Positions 9,990 through 19,101 of a stretch of DNA of 64,000 nt are shown here, one piece after another. How positions within the stretch are numbered: the stretch's first letter is position 1; the number at the start of each line of letters is the position of its first letter. The notes below the pieces were generated by a model. It did no database searches. It saw only the letters and a program-made list of their open reading frames with translations, and was not told where the DNA came from. A program made the translations under genes and the position numbers. The stretch comes from Sedimentisphaerales bacterium. Its GTDB lineage: Bacteria; Planctomycetota; Phycisphaerae; Sedimentisphaerales; SM23-30. Location: the NCBI GenBank assembly GCA_028281535.1, contig JANQJS010000042.1:30758-94757 (forward strand), in the 5' to 3' direction.

Positions 9990-10084
9990 AACTTACATTC
10001 CTTCCCCGCCGGGCCCGAACAACGAAACCTGGCAGCTTAGAAGATTAATCTTTGGTTCTCTCGGCACTCTGCCCAGAGAATGAA
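9990..10084 (-). promoter_or_regulatory. Structured rpsO leader, candidate S15 autoregulatory site
   Basis: The leader between the predicted start (near 10084) and rpsO contains a two-part hairpin at 10056–10080 (TTCTC/GAGAA enclosing GGCA/TGCC). A self-complementary AAAGATTAATCTT and a GC-rich GGGCCCGGC segment just before the ribosome site follow. S15 represses its own translation through different leader structures in different phyla. The presence of structure is seen; the regulatory role is inferred. Confidence 0.45.
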
Positions 10085-10090
10085 TCAAGT

Positions 10091-10119
10091 ACTATACTCA
10101 ATAATCACCTAAAAGGCAA
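10091..10119 (-). promoter_or_regulatory. rpsO–pnp promoter
   Basis: Read on the minus strand, the -35 box TTGCCT (10114–10119) and -10 box TATAGT (10091–10096) are separated by 17 bases. Transcription should start near 10084. Confidence 0.7.
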
Positions 10120-10136
10120 TAACTTGTTAAATATTT

Positions 10137-11123
10137 TTATTTCAGAAACTTATAGGCCATTTCGGCATGATATGAAATGATCAGATCGGCCCCCGCCCGC
10201 TTGAGACTGGTAAAAATTTCTTGGACAATTTTTTCTTCATCCAGCCACCCTTTTTCCGCGGCAGCTTTAACCATAGCATACTCCCCAGACACATTGTAAG
10301 CCACGGTCGGCATTTTGAAGGATTCCTTGGCTCGGTAAATGATGTCCATATAGGATAGGGCCGGCTTGACCATGACCAGATCCGCATTCTCTGAGACATC
10401 AACATCAATTTCCCGCATCGCTTCATGGCTATTGGCAAAATCCATTTGATAACTTTTTCGATCACCAAATTGAGGTGAGCCTTGCGCAGCATCGCGAAAT
10501 GGACCATAGAAATTCGAGGCGTACTTTGCGGAGTATGCCATGATCGGCACATGACTGAATCCTTGCTCATCCAAAGATTCACGAATGACCCCAACTCCTC
10601 CATCAATCATACCCGAAGGCGCTACCATATCAGCCCCAGCCTTAGCATGGGACACGGCTTGCAATGCCAAATTATTTAACGTTGTATCATGATCGAGCAC
10701 ATACTCACCATTTCGCTCAATCAGTAAACCACAATGCCCATGATCAGTATATTCGCAAAAACAGACATCCGTAATTAACAGCATACCAGGAACAGCTTCA
10801 CGCAATGCTCGCAAGGCATTCTGGATGATGCCATTTTTATCATTCCACGTATCAGTTCCTTGTGGATCTTTCTTTTCAGGAATACCAAAGAGCAAGATCG
10901 CCTTAATTCCACAATCTTGAAGAGATTTTACATAATCAATGGATTTGTCAACGGACCATTGAAATTGACCAGGCATCGAGGAAATTTCATTTCGAACATT
11001 TTCGCCATGATGGATAAAGACGGGTTGAATCAAATCATCCACTGAAAGTATGGTTTCACGTACCATAGAGCGAATGGTTTCATTGGCACGCATACGGGAT
11101 AGACGTTGTATAAATTCATTCAT
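10137..11123 (-). CDS. hemB: Porphobilinogen synthase (delta-aminolevulinate dehydratase)
   Basis: A 328-residue cytoplasmic enzyme that condenses two 5-aminolevulinate molecules to porphobilinogen in heme, cobalamin and related tetrapyrrole synthesis. The Schiff-base lysines are K200 ([18 protein letters not shown]) and K253 ([11 protein letters not shown]). The metal site [14 protein letters not shown] supplies C121, C123 and C131, which marks the zinc-dependent type rather than the magnesium type. The substrate loop [15 protein letters not shown] is intact. The length is normal. It lies upstream of rpsO on the same strand but is separated from it by the rpsO promoter. Confidence 0.97.
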   Translation of the reverse strand: MNEFIQRLSRMRANETIRSMVRETILSVDDLIQPVFIHHGENVRNEISSMPGQFQWSVDKSIDYVKSLQDCGIKAILLFGIPEKKDPQGTDTWNDKNGIIQNALRALREAVPGMLLITDVCFCEYTDHGHCGLLIERNGEYVLDHDTTLNNLALQAVSHAKAGADMVAPSGMIDGGVGVIRESLDEQGFSHVPIMAYSAKYASNFYGPFRDAAQGSPQFGDRKSYQMDFANSHEAMREIDVDVSENADLVMVKPALSYMDIIYRAKESFKMPTVAYNVSGEYAMVKAAAEKGWLDEEKIVQEIFTSLKRAGADLIISYHAEMAYKFLK

Positions 11124-11206
11124 AAGATTGTCTCAAAAATACTATTATACCTAAATCCCTCATAGCACACAAGAGTCGCGTTATGATTAGTTTATCGCCT
11201 AGATAA

Positions 11207-11974
11207 TCAAACATTTCCAGCGGCAGTTATCACCGCAGCAGAAATCATCTTGGGAGAAGCACTCTTCAAGGCATTTGCAGCAACACGAAGCGTCGTACCT
11301 GTTGTTGTCACATCATCAACAAGGCATATATGTTTGTTTTCAAAATCCAGATCTGGTCTTACCACAAAAGACCCACTGAGATTTCGGACTCGCTCACTAA
11401 TCGACAAATCTGTTTGCGCAGGAGTGTCCTTCACCTTAATCAGGTCCGTACAAACCCCCGTTTTAATGCCATGCATTTTTAGATGATAAGATGTTTGCCG
11501 GGCAAGAAGCTCGCTTTGGTTATACTTTCGTAGCCACTTACGTTTCCAATACAGTGGGATAGGCACAAAAACATCAACCCTGCTCAATGCTTTATCACCG
11601 ATAATAGCACTAGCTAGAAGTTTTCCTAAAAATGAATCCAGATGACTTTGATTGTAATATTTTAATTGATGGATCAAATCCCGAAGTAAACCATCAAATT
11701 CTCCTACCCGTACGACACGCGACACCACAGGTCGACGATTTTGGCACTGATGACAACGATCATCAATCAAAGCAAAAGCTCCAACATTATGGCCACAGGT
11801 CGGACAATAATCTGACTGTAAATTTAAACGGCATTTTTCCCAACATGTATTACACAAATAATCAGTATACGTATCGATAGATTTATGACAATTTTGACAC
11901 GAAGCAGGACAAAGTAGATCCAGAACCTGAGACGTAATCAATTGAGGAAATTTCATCCATTTATCTGCAACCAT
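11207..11974 (-). CDS. ComF-family phosphoribosyltransferase-like protein
   Basis: A 255-residue protein with an N-terminal zinc-ribbon-like region carrying many cysteine pairs (C22, C26, C29, C41, C44, C48, C57, C60, C74, C77). A type I phosphoribosyltransferase domain follows, with the PRPP loop ICLVDDVTTTGTT near residue 220. VDVFVPIPLYWKRKWLRKYNQSELLA matches the ComF core. ComF proteins support DNA uptake in competent bacteria, but many carriers are not known to be competent, so I give no gene symbol. The gene is 83 bases upstream of hemB on the same strand and divergent from the LptF-like gene at 12085. Confidence 0.88.
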   Translation of the reverse strand: MVADKWMKFPQLITSQVLDLLCPASCQNCHKSIDTYTDYLCNTCWEKCRLNLQSDYCPTCGHNVGAFALIDDRCHQCQNRRPVVSRVVRVGEFDGLLRDLIHQLKYYNQSHLDSFLGKLLASAIIGDKALSRVDVFVPIPLYWKRKWLRKYNQSELLARQTSYHLKMHGIKTGVCTDLIKVKDTPAQTDLSISERVRNLSGSFVVRPDLDFENKHICLVDDVTTTGTTLRVAANALKSASPKMISAAVITAAGNV

Positions 11975-12084
11975 AACCCACTTTAATGTCTAAACTCCTA
12001 TTGAGCGAATAATTAATCGATGCGCCTAGAATTTTTTATTGACAAATTGCCTAAACCCTGAAAAATCATAGACTAATAAAGATT

Positions 12085-13758
12085 ATGGTATTTACGATAC
12101 AACGATATATTTTCTGGGACCTGCTGAAAACCTTCCTGATGGCCACGGCGATACTGAGCTTGATTTTAGGTTTAGGTGTGATGCTCCGTCCGCTCAAAGA
12201 GTATGGCGTCGAGCCGACACGTGTACCCGAACTTATATTATGTACGCTGCCCATTACCTTAACCATGGTCGTTCCCATTGCGGCTCTGCTTTCTGCAACA
12301 CTAACTTATGGTCGATTGGCGGTTGATAATGAAATTAATGCATGTCGCAGCAGCGGAATTGGATTGATAACATTAATGTATCCAGCGTTGACCTTGGCTT
12401 TACTGGTTGCCTTTGGGACCTTACTACTTGCTTTCCATGTGATTCCCTCGTTTACCGCTCGGTTTGACGAGATCATTAAATCGGACGCCGAAGCGATAAT
12501 CTATCGTAACATTGAAAAATCCGGTAGCCTTGGAAAACTTGGTGGCGAATTTTCGCGTTATCAGGTTTACGCCCAAAGAGCTTATCCTGAAAAGCATCGT
12601 CTGGAAAATGTGACCGTGCTGCAAACCGATAAACAAGACATTCAAGCTGTCTTCTCAGCACGTGCGGTAACTATTAAATTTACCACCGAAAATGATCGCC
12701 AGGAAATGGTGCTTAAGCTCTACGATTACACCTCAAACAATCGTCGCGGCGGCGATGAAATGTCCACTCAGGCAAAATCGACCGAACTGATTATCCCCAT
12801 GCCTAGCATTTGGCAGGATGATATCAAATTCAAAAAGCTCGATCAGATGCAAAAAATCCGAGAGGACATGACGCGATTTGGCCCAATCAATGATCTATTT
12901 GAAAATTACAAACGCCAGCTGGCCATCGAAAATTTTTACCACCACTGTGATCAGCATCTTTCAGAACCAGGCAATTTTATCGATTTTTCTATTAATAATG
13001 ATCGCCTTCGCGTTCGAGCCCAGGATGTCACCCTCAAATCTCCCTTGAATAAAAAGGCTCAGGAAAAAGGTCGAATCAAAGGGGCTATGCGTAAGATTCG
13101 CTCTGCCAATTTGGCTCCACTCGAAACGGGAAAAGTTGAAATAGATTACTATTATAAAGGGCGACCAAATACGCCATCGCGACAATTCAAAGCGAACAAA
13201 GTCAAATTACAAGTGGATCCTTTACGCAGAAACATGAGAGCGAATTTGGCTCTGGAGAATGTCACCTGGACCAACCATACCAATCCTCGCGAATACAGTG
13301 ATCGCAATTACCTGATTCCAAATTTAAAAATTCCTGATAGTATTCAAGCTCAATCCAATAACCTAACGCTACCTGAAGTTTTAGCTAATCCAGCCCACCC
13401 AGAAAATACCTCTAATTTTTTAAATCTACTTTATAAGCGTCTAAAGAAAAGTTGTAATGAACTCGAGGCAGAAATCGTCGTTGAACTTCATACACGCTTG
13501 GCATTTGGCGTCAGTTGCGTCGTGTTGGTACTTTTTGGTTCGGCATTAGGAGTTATATTGAAAAGTGGCCACTTGTTGAGTGCTTTTGGTGTAAGTTGTA
13601 TTCCCGCGATATTTTGTCTAACAACTATTTTCACCGGAAAACATATTGTCGAAGACAGTGCCTCCAGCATGGGCAGCGGCATGCTCTTTCTCTGGTCAGG
13701 TATTATCATCGTGGCAATCGCCGATTTTGTTATATACAAAAAACTATTGAAACAATAA
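12085..13758 (+). CDS. LptF/LptG-family lipopolysaccharide export permease, first of a pair
   Basis: A 557-residue YjgP/YjgQ-family inner-membrane protein. The N-terminus has the family layout: a short amphipathic start (QRYIFWDLLKTFL), helix 1, then two closely spaced helices (about residues 50–75 and 95–125). A large periplasmic region fills about residues 130–450. Three further helices end the protein (about residues 470–555). Known LptF and LptG are about 355–400 residues, so the periplasmic part is enlarged by roughly 150 residues. With the second permease it should form the LptB2FG complex, which extracts lipopolysaccharide from the inner membrane. The ATPase LptB is not in the window. 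The second gene starts 4 bases after this stop. Confidence 0.85.
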   Translation: MVFTIQRYIFWDLLKTFLMATAILSLILGLGVMLRPLKEYGVEPTRVPELILCTLPITLTMVVPIAALLSATLTYGRLAVDNEINACRSSGIGLITLMYPALTLALLVAFGTLLLAFHVIPSFTARFDEIIKSDAEAIIYRNIEKSGSLGKLGGEFSRYQVYAQRAYPEKHRLENVTVLQTDKQDIQAVFSARAVTIKFTTENDRQEMVLKLYDYTSNNRRGGDEMSTQAKSTELIIPMPSIWQDDIKFKKLDQMQKIREDMTRFGPINDLFENYKRQLAIENFYHHCDQHLSEPGNFIDFSINNDRLRVRAQDVTLKSPLNKKAQEKGRIKGAMRKIRSANLAPLETGKVEIDYYYKGRPNTPSRQFKANKVKLQVDPLRRNMRANLALENVTWTNHTNPREYSDRNYLIPNLKIPDSIQAQSNNLTLPEVLANPAHPENTSNFLNLLYKRLKKSCNELEAEIVVELHTRLAFGVSCVVLVLFGSALGVILKSGHLLSAFGVSCIPAIFCLTTIFTGKHIVEDSASSMGSGMLFLWSGIIIVAIADFVIYKKLLKQ

Positions 13759-13762
13759 TTTT

Positions 13763-14932
13763 ATGGATTCTAAACAGAATAAAACAGTTCGAGTAGATCT
13801 GGGATTTTCACCCAAAATCCTGGACCGTTATGTAGCTAAAGAATTTCTCTTAAGCTACGTTGTTGCTGTTGCCTCTGTTTTGTCGTTACGTATTGTGATG
13901 GATCTATTAATTCTTGGCGACGAATTTGTTGAAGCCAATGCCGCCGGAGAAGCACCGGGAGCCTTAACGGTCATTGGCTATATTTTCGATTATTACTGGC
14001 CAAAAATATTTGAATATTTTCGTGATTTCTCAGGCACCATGATCTTTCTAGCGGCCTGCTTTTCATTGGTACGAATGACACGACAAAATGAACTCACTGC
14101 CATATTAGCTTCTGGTGTTAGTCTAAAACGTATTATAGCTCCCATTGTATTTATTGCGTTATTTCTAAATGTTCTAATGGTCATTGACCAGGAAGTTATC
14201 TTACCCAAATTGGCAGACAAACTTGTCAGACGTCCTGACGAGCGAGATGCACTAAGGAAAAAACCCGTATGGCTGCTCCCTGATGTACATGGATCCTTAT
14301 TATCTGCTACAAAATTTGATCCTGAGAAAAATGAGATGGAAAATTTCTTCGTAGTTCTTTGCCATGAGGAAATTGCTATGGGGCACATCGCCTCTAAAAA
14401 GGCCACTTGGAACGCATCTGACAATCGCTGGGATCTTCAGGATGGTTTATTCGTCAGTTACGATGGCATCACCGAACATCCAGCATTGAAACCAGAATGG
14501 GCGTCAAGTAATTATGGCGTGATACCTGTGCCCTATTACGAATCGAATCATTCTGCTAATTATCTATGGAAACAACGAAATTCGAATTTCAAAACATTGT
14601 TGAGTAGCGACCAGCTAACAAGTATTATCCAAAAAGAAATCAAGGCAGGTGAACAGCGAGAAGCCATCAGCGAGAAGCATTTTAGATTTACAGATCCCAT
14701 GATCAACATGGCCATGCTTTTACTGGGACTTCCCATGCTGATATCCCGTGAACGACGCAACACCAAAACCAGCCTGATACTCGCTACGATTGGACCCCTG
14801 ACCTGCTTTATGTTCACATTTATCTGCAAATTGATCGGTGCAGAGCTGGCAAATCCCCTGTTGGCAGCCTGGATGCCATTGATTATCTTTTTGCCATTAT
14901 CGGTCCTGGCACTGGATAGCTTAAAGACTTAA
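13763..14932 (+). CDS. LptF/LptG-family lipopolysaccharide export permease, second of a pair
   Basis: A 389-residue YjgP/YjgQ permease of normal length. LDRYVAKEFLLSYVVAVASVL is the usual first helix, helices 2 and 3 lie at about residues 70–130, the periplasmic domain covers about 135–295, and three helices follow (about 310–388). Residues RMTRQNELTAILASGVSLKRI form the conserved cytoplasmic loop that contacts LptB. The gene follows the 557-residue paralogue by 4 bases. Which of the two is LptF and which is LptG cannot be decided from sequence by eye. Presence of the pair implies an LPS-like outer membrane. Confidence 0.87.
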   Translation: MDSKQNKTVRVDLGFSPKILDRYVAKEFLLSYVVAVASVLSLRIVMDLLILGDEFVEANAAGEAPGALTVIGYIFDYYWPKIFEYFRDFSGTMIFLAACFSLVRMTRQNELTAILASGVSLKRIIAPIVFIALFLNVLMVIDQEVILPKLADKLVRRPDERDALRKKPVWLLPDVHGSLLSATKFDPEKNEMENFFVVLCHEEIAMGHIASKKATWNASDNRWDLQDGLFVSYDGITEHPALKPEWASSNYGVIPVPYYESNHSANYLWKQRNSNFKTLLSSDQLTSIIQKEIKAGEQREAISEKHFRFTDPMINMAMLLLGLPMLISRERRNTKTSLILATIGPLTCFMFTFICKLIGAELANPLLAAWMPLIIFLPLSVLALDSLKT

Positions 14933-14995
14933 AGCCCCTTGGGAATAATGACGAATAAAAATCATGTATTTATAAATATTTATCCGATTTTACCT

Positions 14996-15024
14996 TTGAC
15001 AGAGATCTGCCAAAATGGTAAAAA
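14996..15024 (+). promoter_or_regulatory. tRNA-Glu promoter
   Basis: TTGACA (14996–15001) and TAAAAA (15019–15024) are spaced by 17 bases. The tRNA begins 20 bases after the -10 box. Confidence 0.6.
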
Positions 15025-15043
15025 CTCTCTTTCCAAATTAGAC

Positions 15044-15118
15044 GGCCCCATCGTCTAGTCAGGTCTAGGACACAGGGTTTTCATCCCTGCAACACGGGTT
15101 CGAATCCCGTTGGGGTCA
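15044..15118 (+). tRNA. tRNA-Glu (anticodon UUC)
   Basis: All four arms fold. The acceptor pairs GGCCCCA (15044–15050) with TGGGGTC (15111–15117). The D arm is GTCT/AGGAC. The anticodon stem CAGGG/CCCTG encloses loop TTTTCAT, with anticodon TTC at 15080–15082. The T arm ACGGG/CCCGT has loop TTCGAAT. The 3' CCA is not encoded (A then TT). A single tRNA stands alone here with its own promoter. The 276 bases after it hold no gene that I can see. Confidence 0.96.
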
Positions 15119-15394
15119 TTTTAAATTCCTGTAGATAAAAGACTTGCACTTAGCACCTCACGAAATTTGTCAAATCAGTATCTTAATTATATTTATCTAT
15201 TTCATACAGTATCGTTGCTTAAATAATAATTCCCTTGCTCGTCTTTGCTATATCAACGTCTGTAATCGCATATTATATTTTGTGGATGCAATTACCTAAA
15301 TATCTCGATTCTTGATCTGGGCCTTTGCTTGTTTTCATTATCTTTTGGGCCAAAAGATGTCTATCGATAAGAGGTCTACGTAATCCATCATTTT

Positions 15395-17086
15395 TTATAT
15401 TTTCTCTTTGATTTGTTTAATAATGGGAGCAATCGAATCTATTGACATATCAAATTTAAGTCCCGCACACTGAAATAATTCGGGCAGTGACTTTGAACCA
15501 CCAAACGCCATTGCCTTTTTGAGTTTAGCTAATGTCCTCGGGTAATCTGACTTTGAGTGCAACCATAGTTGCAATGCACCTAGCTTGGCGATACTATATT
15601 CAATATAATAAAAAGGTGCTTCATAAATATGTAGTTGCCTCTGCCAACTTGAAGCTTCGCTATCCTCGTAACCATCATAATTAACTATCCCTCCAAAACG
15701 TTTACACAATTTAAGCCAACATTCAGTACGTTCGTCAATTGTATGATTGGGATTACTGTATATGTAATGTTGAAAGGCATCTATCATTGCATCCCAGGGT
15801 AAAATTCGCAACATGGACTCTAAATGCGTTTTAATAATGCGATTGGCATCATCCGGCGTAAAAATATGGTGAATATGGTCAAGAGCAAAAAGCTCCATAC
15901 TCATCGCAACTAATTCCGCAAATTCAATAGGGCTTGTTCGATAAGAAATAAATTGATGATGTCTCGCGGCATAATAGTGAAACGCATGACCACATTCATG
16001 CATAAGCCCTCGTAAATCGCAATAAGTTCCAATGGTATTTAGAAAAATAAATGGGTGACGCGAATGTTCATAAAGTGCAATATAACCACCTGGCATTTTT
16101 CCTTTTCGATTATCAAGATCAAAATAATTATTCTTTCGCATGTCTTGATAATAGTCATGAAAATCCTTATCAATCAAACTTATAACATATTCTGACCGCT
16201 CGCAAAGTTCTTCTGGGGATATAATGGGATATTTGGGAGTTGGCCCATCAACATTAATACTCATATCCCATGGCCGTAATGAAGACAGATCAAAAGCTTT
16301 CAATCTCTTTTCTTGCAAAGAAACACATACAGGAACAACAAGCTTTTCGATGGTATCATGAAGAACTAAACAATCTTCCTTTGTATAATCGATTCTTTTT
16401 CTATTTAAAAAGGCATATTCCTGATAATTTTTGAAATCACAATTAATCGCAATTTGATGCCGACACTCTATCATATCAGACAAGATCTTATCTAGTTTGT
16501 CCTTATCAAGTAAATGCTTTTCACTTTCACTGACCCACGCTTTTTTACGTATTTTACGATCTTCACTTTCCAGGTATCTAGAAAGCATATTACTTTTTTC
16601 CTCTTTACCATCCATAGTAAAGGTTTGATTGCTAGCAATGGCCTGATACTCTCGAATAAGTTTTTGCTCTTCGTTTATTAAGGAAGCATTACTAGCTGAA
16701 TATAGTTTTAAGTTATTACGTTGATTTAAATGGTAGATTGAATAGTATGCTTCCGGCAGAAATTTTCTAAATGGACAATCAATATATTTTTGGTTAATCT
16801 TATTTTCGTATTTCTTGCTAACAGTGTAAATTTCTTCGGAAAAACGTGTATAGTTATCAAATAGTGTTTTATTCATTGTATCTAGCGTGTATTTCACATA
16901 GTAATCATTACGAGCTTGCTCAATAATGCTAAAGACCTGATCGCAATAATCTAACCACTCTATCAAGTCTCCCAATGAATGCACCTGCACATCTAATAAA
17001 TAAGTATAACAAGAATTAATTTCACCCTGACACTCCAGAATATTCGATAAATTTGATGATAATATTTCTATCGATGTATCAATCAC
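15395..17086 (-). CDS. M3-family zinc metallopeptidase (oligoendopeptidase F-like)
   Basis: A 563-residue, mostly helical cytoplasmic peptidase. The zinc site is HECGH in LMHECGHAFHYY (about residue 361). The third ligand is probably the Glu in PIEFAELVAMSMELF about 28 residues later. The layout matches the M3B/PepF group, which degrades oligopeptides and usually has about 560–600 residues. No signal peptide is visible. The start is GTG, chosen because AAGGA lies 10 bases upstream and no ATG fits better. The gene stands alone between the tRNA and the di-heme oxidoreductase. Substrate range is not inferable. Confidence 0.9.
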   Translation of the reverse strand: MIDTSIEILSSNLSNILECQGEINSCYTYLLDVQVHSLGDLIEWLDYCDQVFSIIEQARNDYYVKYTLDTMNKTLFDNYTRFSEEIYTVSKKYENKINQKYIDCPFRKFLPEAYYSIYHLNQRNNLKLYSASNASLINEEQKLIREYQAIASNQTFTMDGKEEKSNMLSRYLESEDRKIRKKAWVSESEKHLLDKDKLDKILSDMIECRHQIAINCDFKNYQEYAFLNRKRIDYTKEDCLVLHDTIEKLVVPVCVSLQEKRLKAFDLSSLRPWDMSINVDGPTPKYPIISPEELCERSEYVISLIDKDFHDYYQDMRKNNYFDLDNRKGKMPGGYIALYEHSRHPFIFLNTIGTYCDLRGLMHECGHAFHYYAARHHQFISYRTSPIEFAELVAMSMELFALDHIHHIFTPDDANRIIKTHLESMLRILPWDAMIDAFQHYIYSNPNHTIDERTECWLKLCKRFGGIVNYDGYEDSEASSWQRQLHIYEAPFYYIEYSIAKLGALQLWLHSKSDYPRTLAKLKKAMAFGGSKSLPELFQCAGLKFDMSIDSIAPIIKQIKEKI

Positions 17087-17243
17087 TCAATCTTATTCCT
17101 TATTAAATAATTCCTCCAATCTCGCCGCAATCTTGCAAAGTGTCCGACCTCTTGTGTCATATAATATTAGTAATAACTGGTGTTGTCGAGCGTGAAATTA
17201 CCATTAAGAATAAATACTTTTTAAAATTATACACTCCAGAGAT

Positions 17244-17283
17244 AAAAAAAGGAGTATTCCAATCTTCTGATCGAAATACTCCT
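17244..17283 (-). terminator. Rho-independent terminator after the di-heme oxidoreductase
   Basis: On the minus strand AGGAGTATT and AATACTCCT pair perfectly around a 16-base loop, followed by seven T (17244–17250). It is 39 bases past the stop at 17322. Confidence 0.9.
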
Positions 17284-17321
17284 AATAATTCATTTATGAA
17301 CGCTTAAAATCTGCCAGTTAG

Positions 17322-18782
17322 CTATTTGGTAGGCACTTTCATAGATTTTAAAAACTTTATTACTGCCAATTGATCCTCTTCGGACAGTGTAAAATATTCA
17401 TCACGACTCTCACGGGCATCGCCGCCATGGTAATGAATGGCTTCTGTTAGTGTCGTCAAATCGCCACGATGGCCATAGGGATCTGAACTTCCGGCATCCC
17501 ATAATTTACGAGTTAAAAACTGTTCTGTTGGACGAGGTTGATCTGCAATGGTAAAATCATCAGGATCTGCAAAACCAGATAACATCCCTTGCGGCAACTG
17601 TTCATTTGCAAAATGATTTAAATCATCATCATTCAAATCCCAACGTTTCAAATCAGTAAATGCATTTACAATCCCGGCACCTTTATTCTGACCTTTTTCC
17701 ACTCTCTCCAAGAATCCTCTACGTACCAAATTCACCTTAACGACTTCATCCACATCATCTGGATGCAAATTACCAGAAGGATTATAAGGATTTGGCTCGC
17801 TAAATACAGGATTATTTAATAGCAACTCAGGCTTATGACATGTGGCACAGCCCACTTGATTAAAAAGATCGCGTCCTCGACGAATCTCTTTACGCTTAGC
17901 AGGTCTTTTTGGCCACTGAATTGCAGGAGTAGGCAATGTTGCCTGATAAAGCGATAACGCTGTAACATCACCCGTAGTTAATTCATTGACCATACCATCT
18001 TGATCTGCATCTACATCCAAACCAAAACGTTCGGTGGTTTGCATGCCATGATGATGATTCATGGCGTTATTCGTAAATTCACGAAGCGATACTACCGCTC
18101 CTTTTTGATGGAAAGGTTTGATAATTAAATCCCAATCCACACCTTCAATATTACTCGGGTCTATTTTACCATCAGGCAATACCGTGATAGAACCAAAACT
18201 AACATCTTTAGTGACTAAATCTTTTGTCACAGATTCACCAGATTCTTCTGCTTCTGCACGAGCCGCTTCGCGTATAGCGATCAAGTCATCTGACATTTCA
18301 CGCGCCAACATTTCAATGGCGCCTGCACCATGCATACCGAGCGTGTTACGTTCATTACTGAATTCAGGTGAAACAGAAAATGTCACAGGATCCAATGCTT
18401 GGGCTAACACAAACACATTGGCTACGATATCACCGGCACCACCAGATGATGGAATATTGTGACAACCAGCACAAGAATTGGATTCCGGCGCGGATGTACG
18501 TATAAATTCAGGCTGATCCGCAATTCTTGGAGCTCCCGTCCCTGTAGAAGCTGGCCGCCCTTGCCCATCTGCTTTATTGAATCGAGCATCAAACAATAAA
18601 TTACCTTGCTTAATTATTTCTTTAAGACTGTACTGGCCATCTTCAATATCTTGTTGGTCCATATGAAATTCGACAACTGGGGGATCAATAATTACAGGAG
18701 GATCAATTGCCAAAACAGAAGAGACTGCCCCTAAAGAAAGTAAACATACCATTAATTGTCTGACCAAAGAATAAAGGTTCAT
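17322..18782 (-). CDS. Secreted di-heme oxidoreductase (DUF1111/DHOR, cytochrome c peroxidase-like)
   Basis: A 486-residue exported protein with an N-terminal signal (about residues 1–25). It has two c-type heme sites: SCAGCHN (C104, C107, H108) and CATCHKPE (about residue 315). The surrounding sequence, such as QVGCATCHKPELL and the late HRGDLTTLTEAIHYHGGDA, matches the putative di-heme thiol oxidoreductase family, sometimes annotated as a peroxidase. It would act in the periplasm. GGAAGGAG precedes the ATG. It has its own promoter (18890–18918) and terminator (17244–17283). It sits downstream of the 1273-residue copper-radical oxidase, which releases hydrogen peroxide, so a peroxide link is conceivable but unproven. 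Confidence 0.85.
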   Translation of the reverse strand: MNLYSLVRQLMVCLLSLGAVSSVLAIDPPVIIDPPVVEFHMDQQDIEDGQYSLKEIIKQGNLLFDARFNKADGQGRPASTGTGAPRIADQPEFIRTSAPESNSCAGCHNIPSSGGAGDIVANVFVLAQALDPVTFSVSPEFSNERNTLGMHGAGAIEMLAREMSDDLIAIREAARAEAEESGESVTKDLVTKDVSFGSITVLPDGKIDPSNIEGVDWDLIIKPFHQKGAVVSLREFTNNAMNHHHGMQTTERFGLDVDADQDGMVNELTTGDVTALSLYQATLPTPAIQWPKRPAKRKEIRRGRDLFNQVGCATCHKPELLLNNPVFSEPNPYNPSGNLHPDDVDEVVKVNLVRRGFLERVEKGQNKGAGIVNAFTDLKRWDLNDDDLNHFANEQLPQGMLSGFADPDDFTIADQPRPTEQFLTRKLWDAGSSDPYGHRGDLTTLTEAIHYHGGDARESRDEYFTLSEEDQLAVIKFLKSMKVPTK

Positions 18783-18889
18783 TTTTCTACTCCTTCCAAT
18801 GTTGAAAATGATAAACTGTTAGAGAAACCTCTTGAACACACTAAAAACCCCACATAATGCGAACACGCAAAATGTCGTAATTACGAGTA

Positions 18890-18918
18890 ATTATAGCTGA
18901 GCGAAGAACATTTATCAA
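18890..18918 (-). promoter_or_regulatory. Promoter of the di-heme oxidoreductase gene
   Basis: On the minus strand TTGATA (18913–18918) and TATAAT (18890–18895) are separated by 17 bases. The leader is about 100 bases long. Confidence 0.75.
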
Positions 18919-19040
18919 GATGCATTATGCATAAAATTAAAAGTGACAAGCATTTACTATAAAAAAGCAAGGAATTGGATAGCTCACCCCAAAATAGAAA
19001 CAAAATATTTTATTAATCTAAATACCTTATTAAATTCTAT

Positions 19041-19078
19041 AAAAAACGGTGTAGCAAAAAACATCTTTACCACACCGT
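19041..19078 (-). terminator. Rho-independent terminator after the 1273-residue oxidase
   Basis: On the minus strand ACGGTGT and ACACCGT pair around a 19-base loop, followed by TTTTTT. It lies 24 bases beyond the stop at 19102. The rest of the 319-base gap up to 18783 holds only the downstream promoter. Confidence 0.75.
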
Positions 19079-19101
19079 CACATAAAATTCATAATAATAA
19101 T

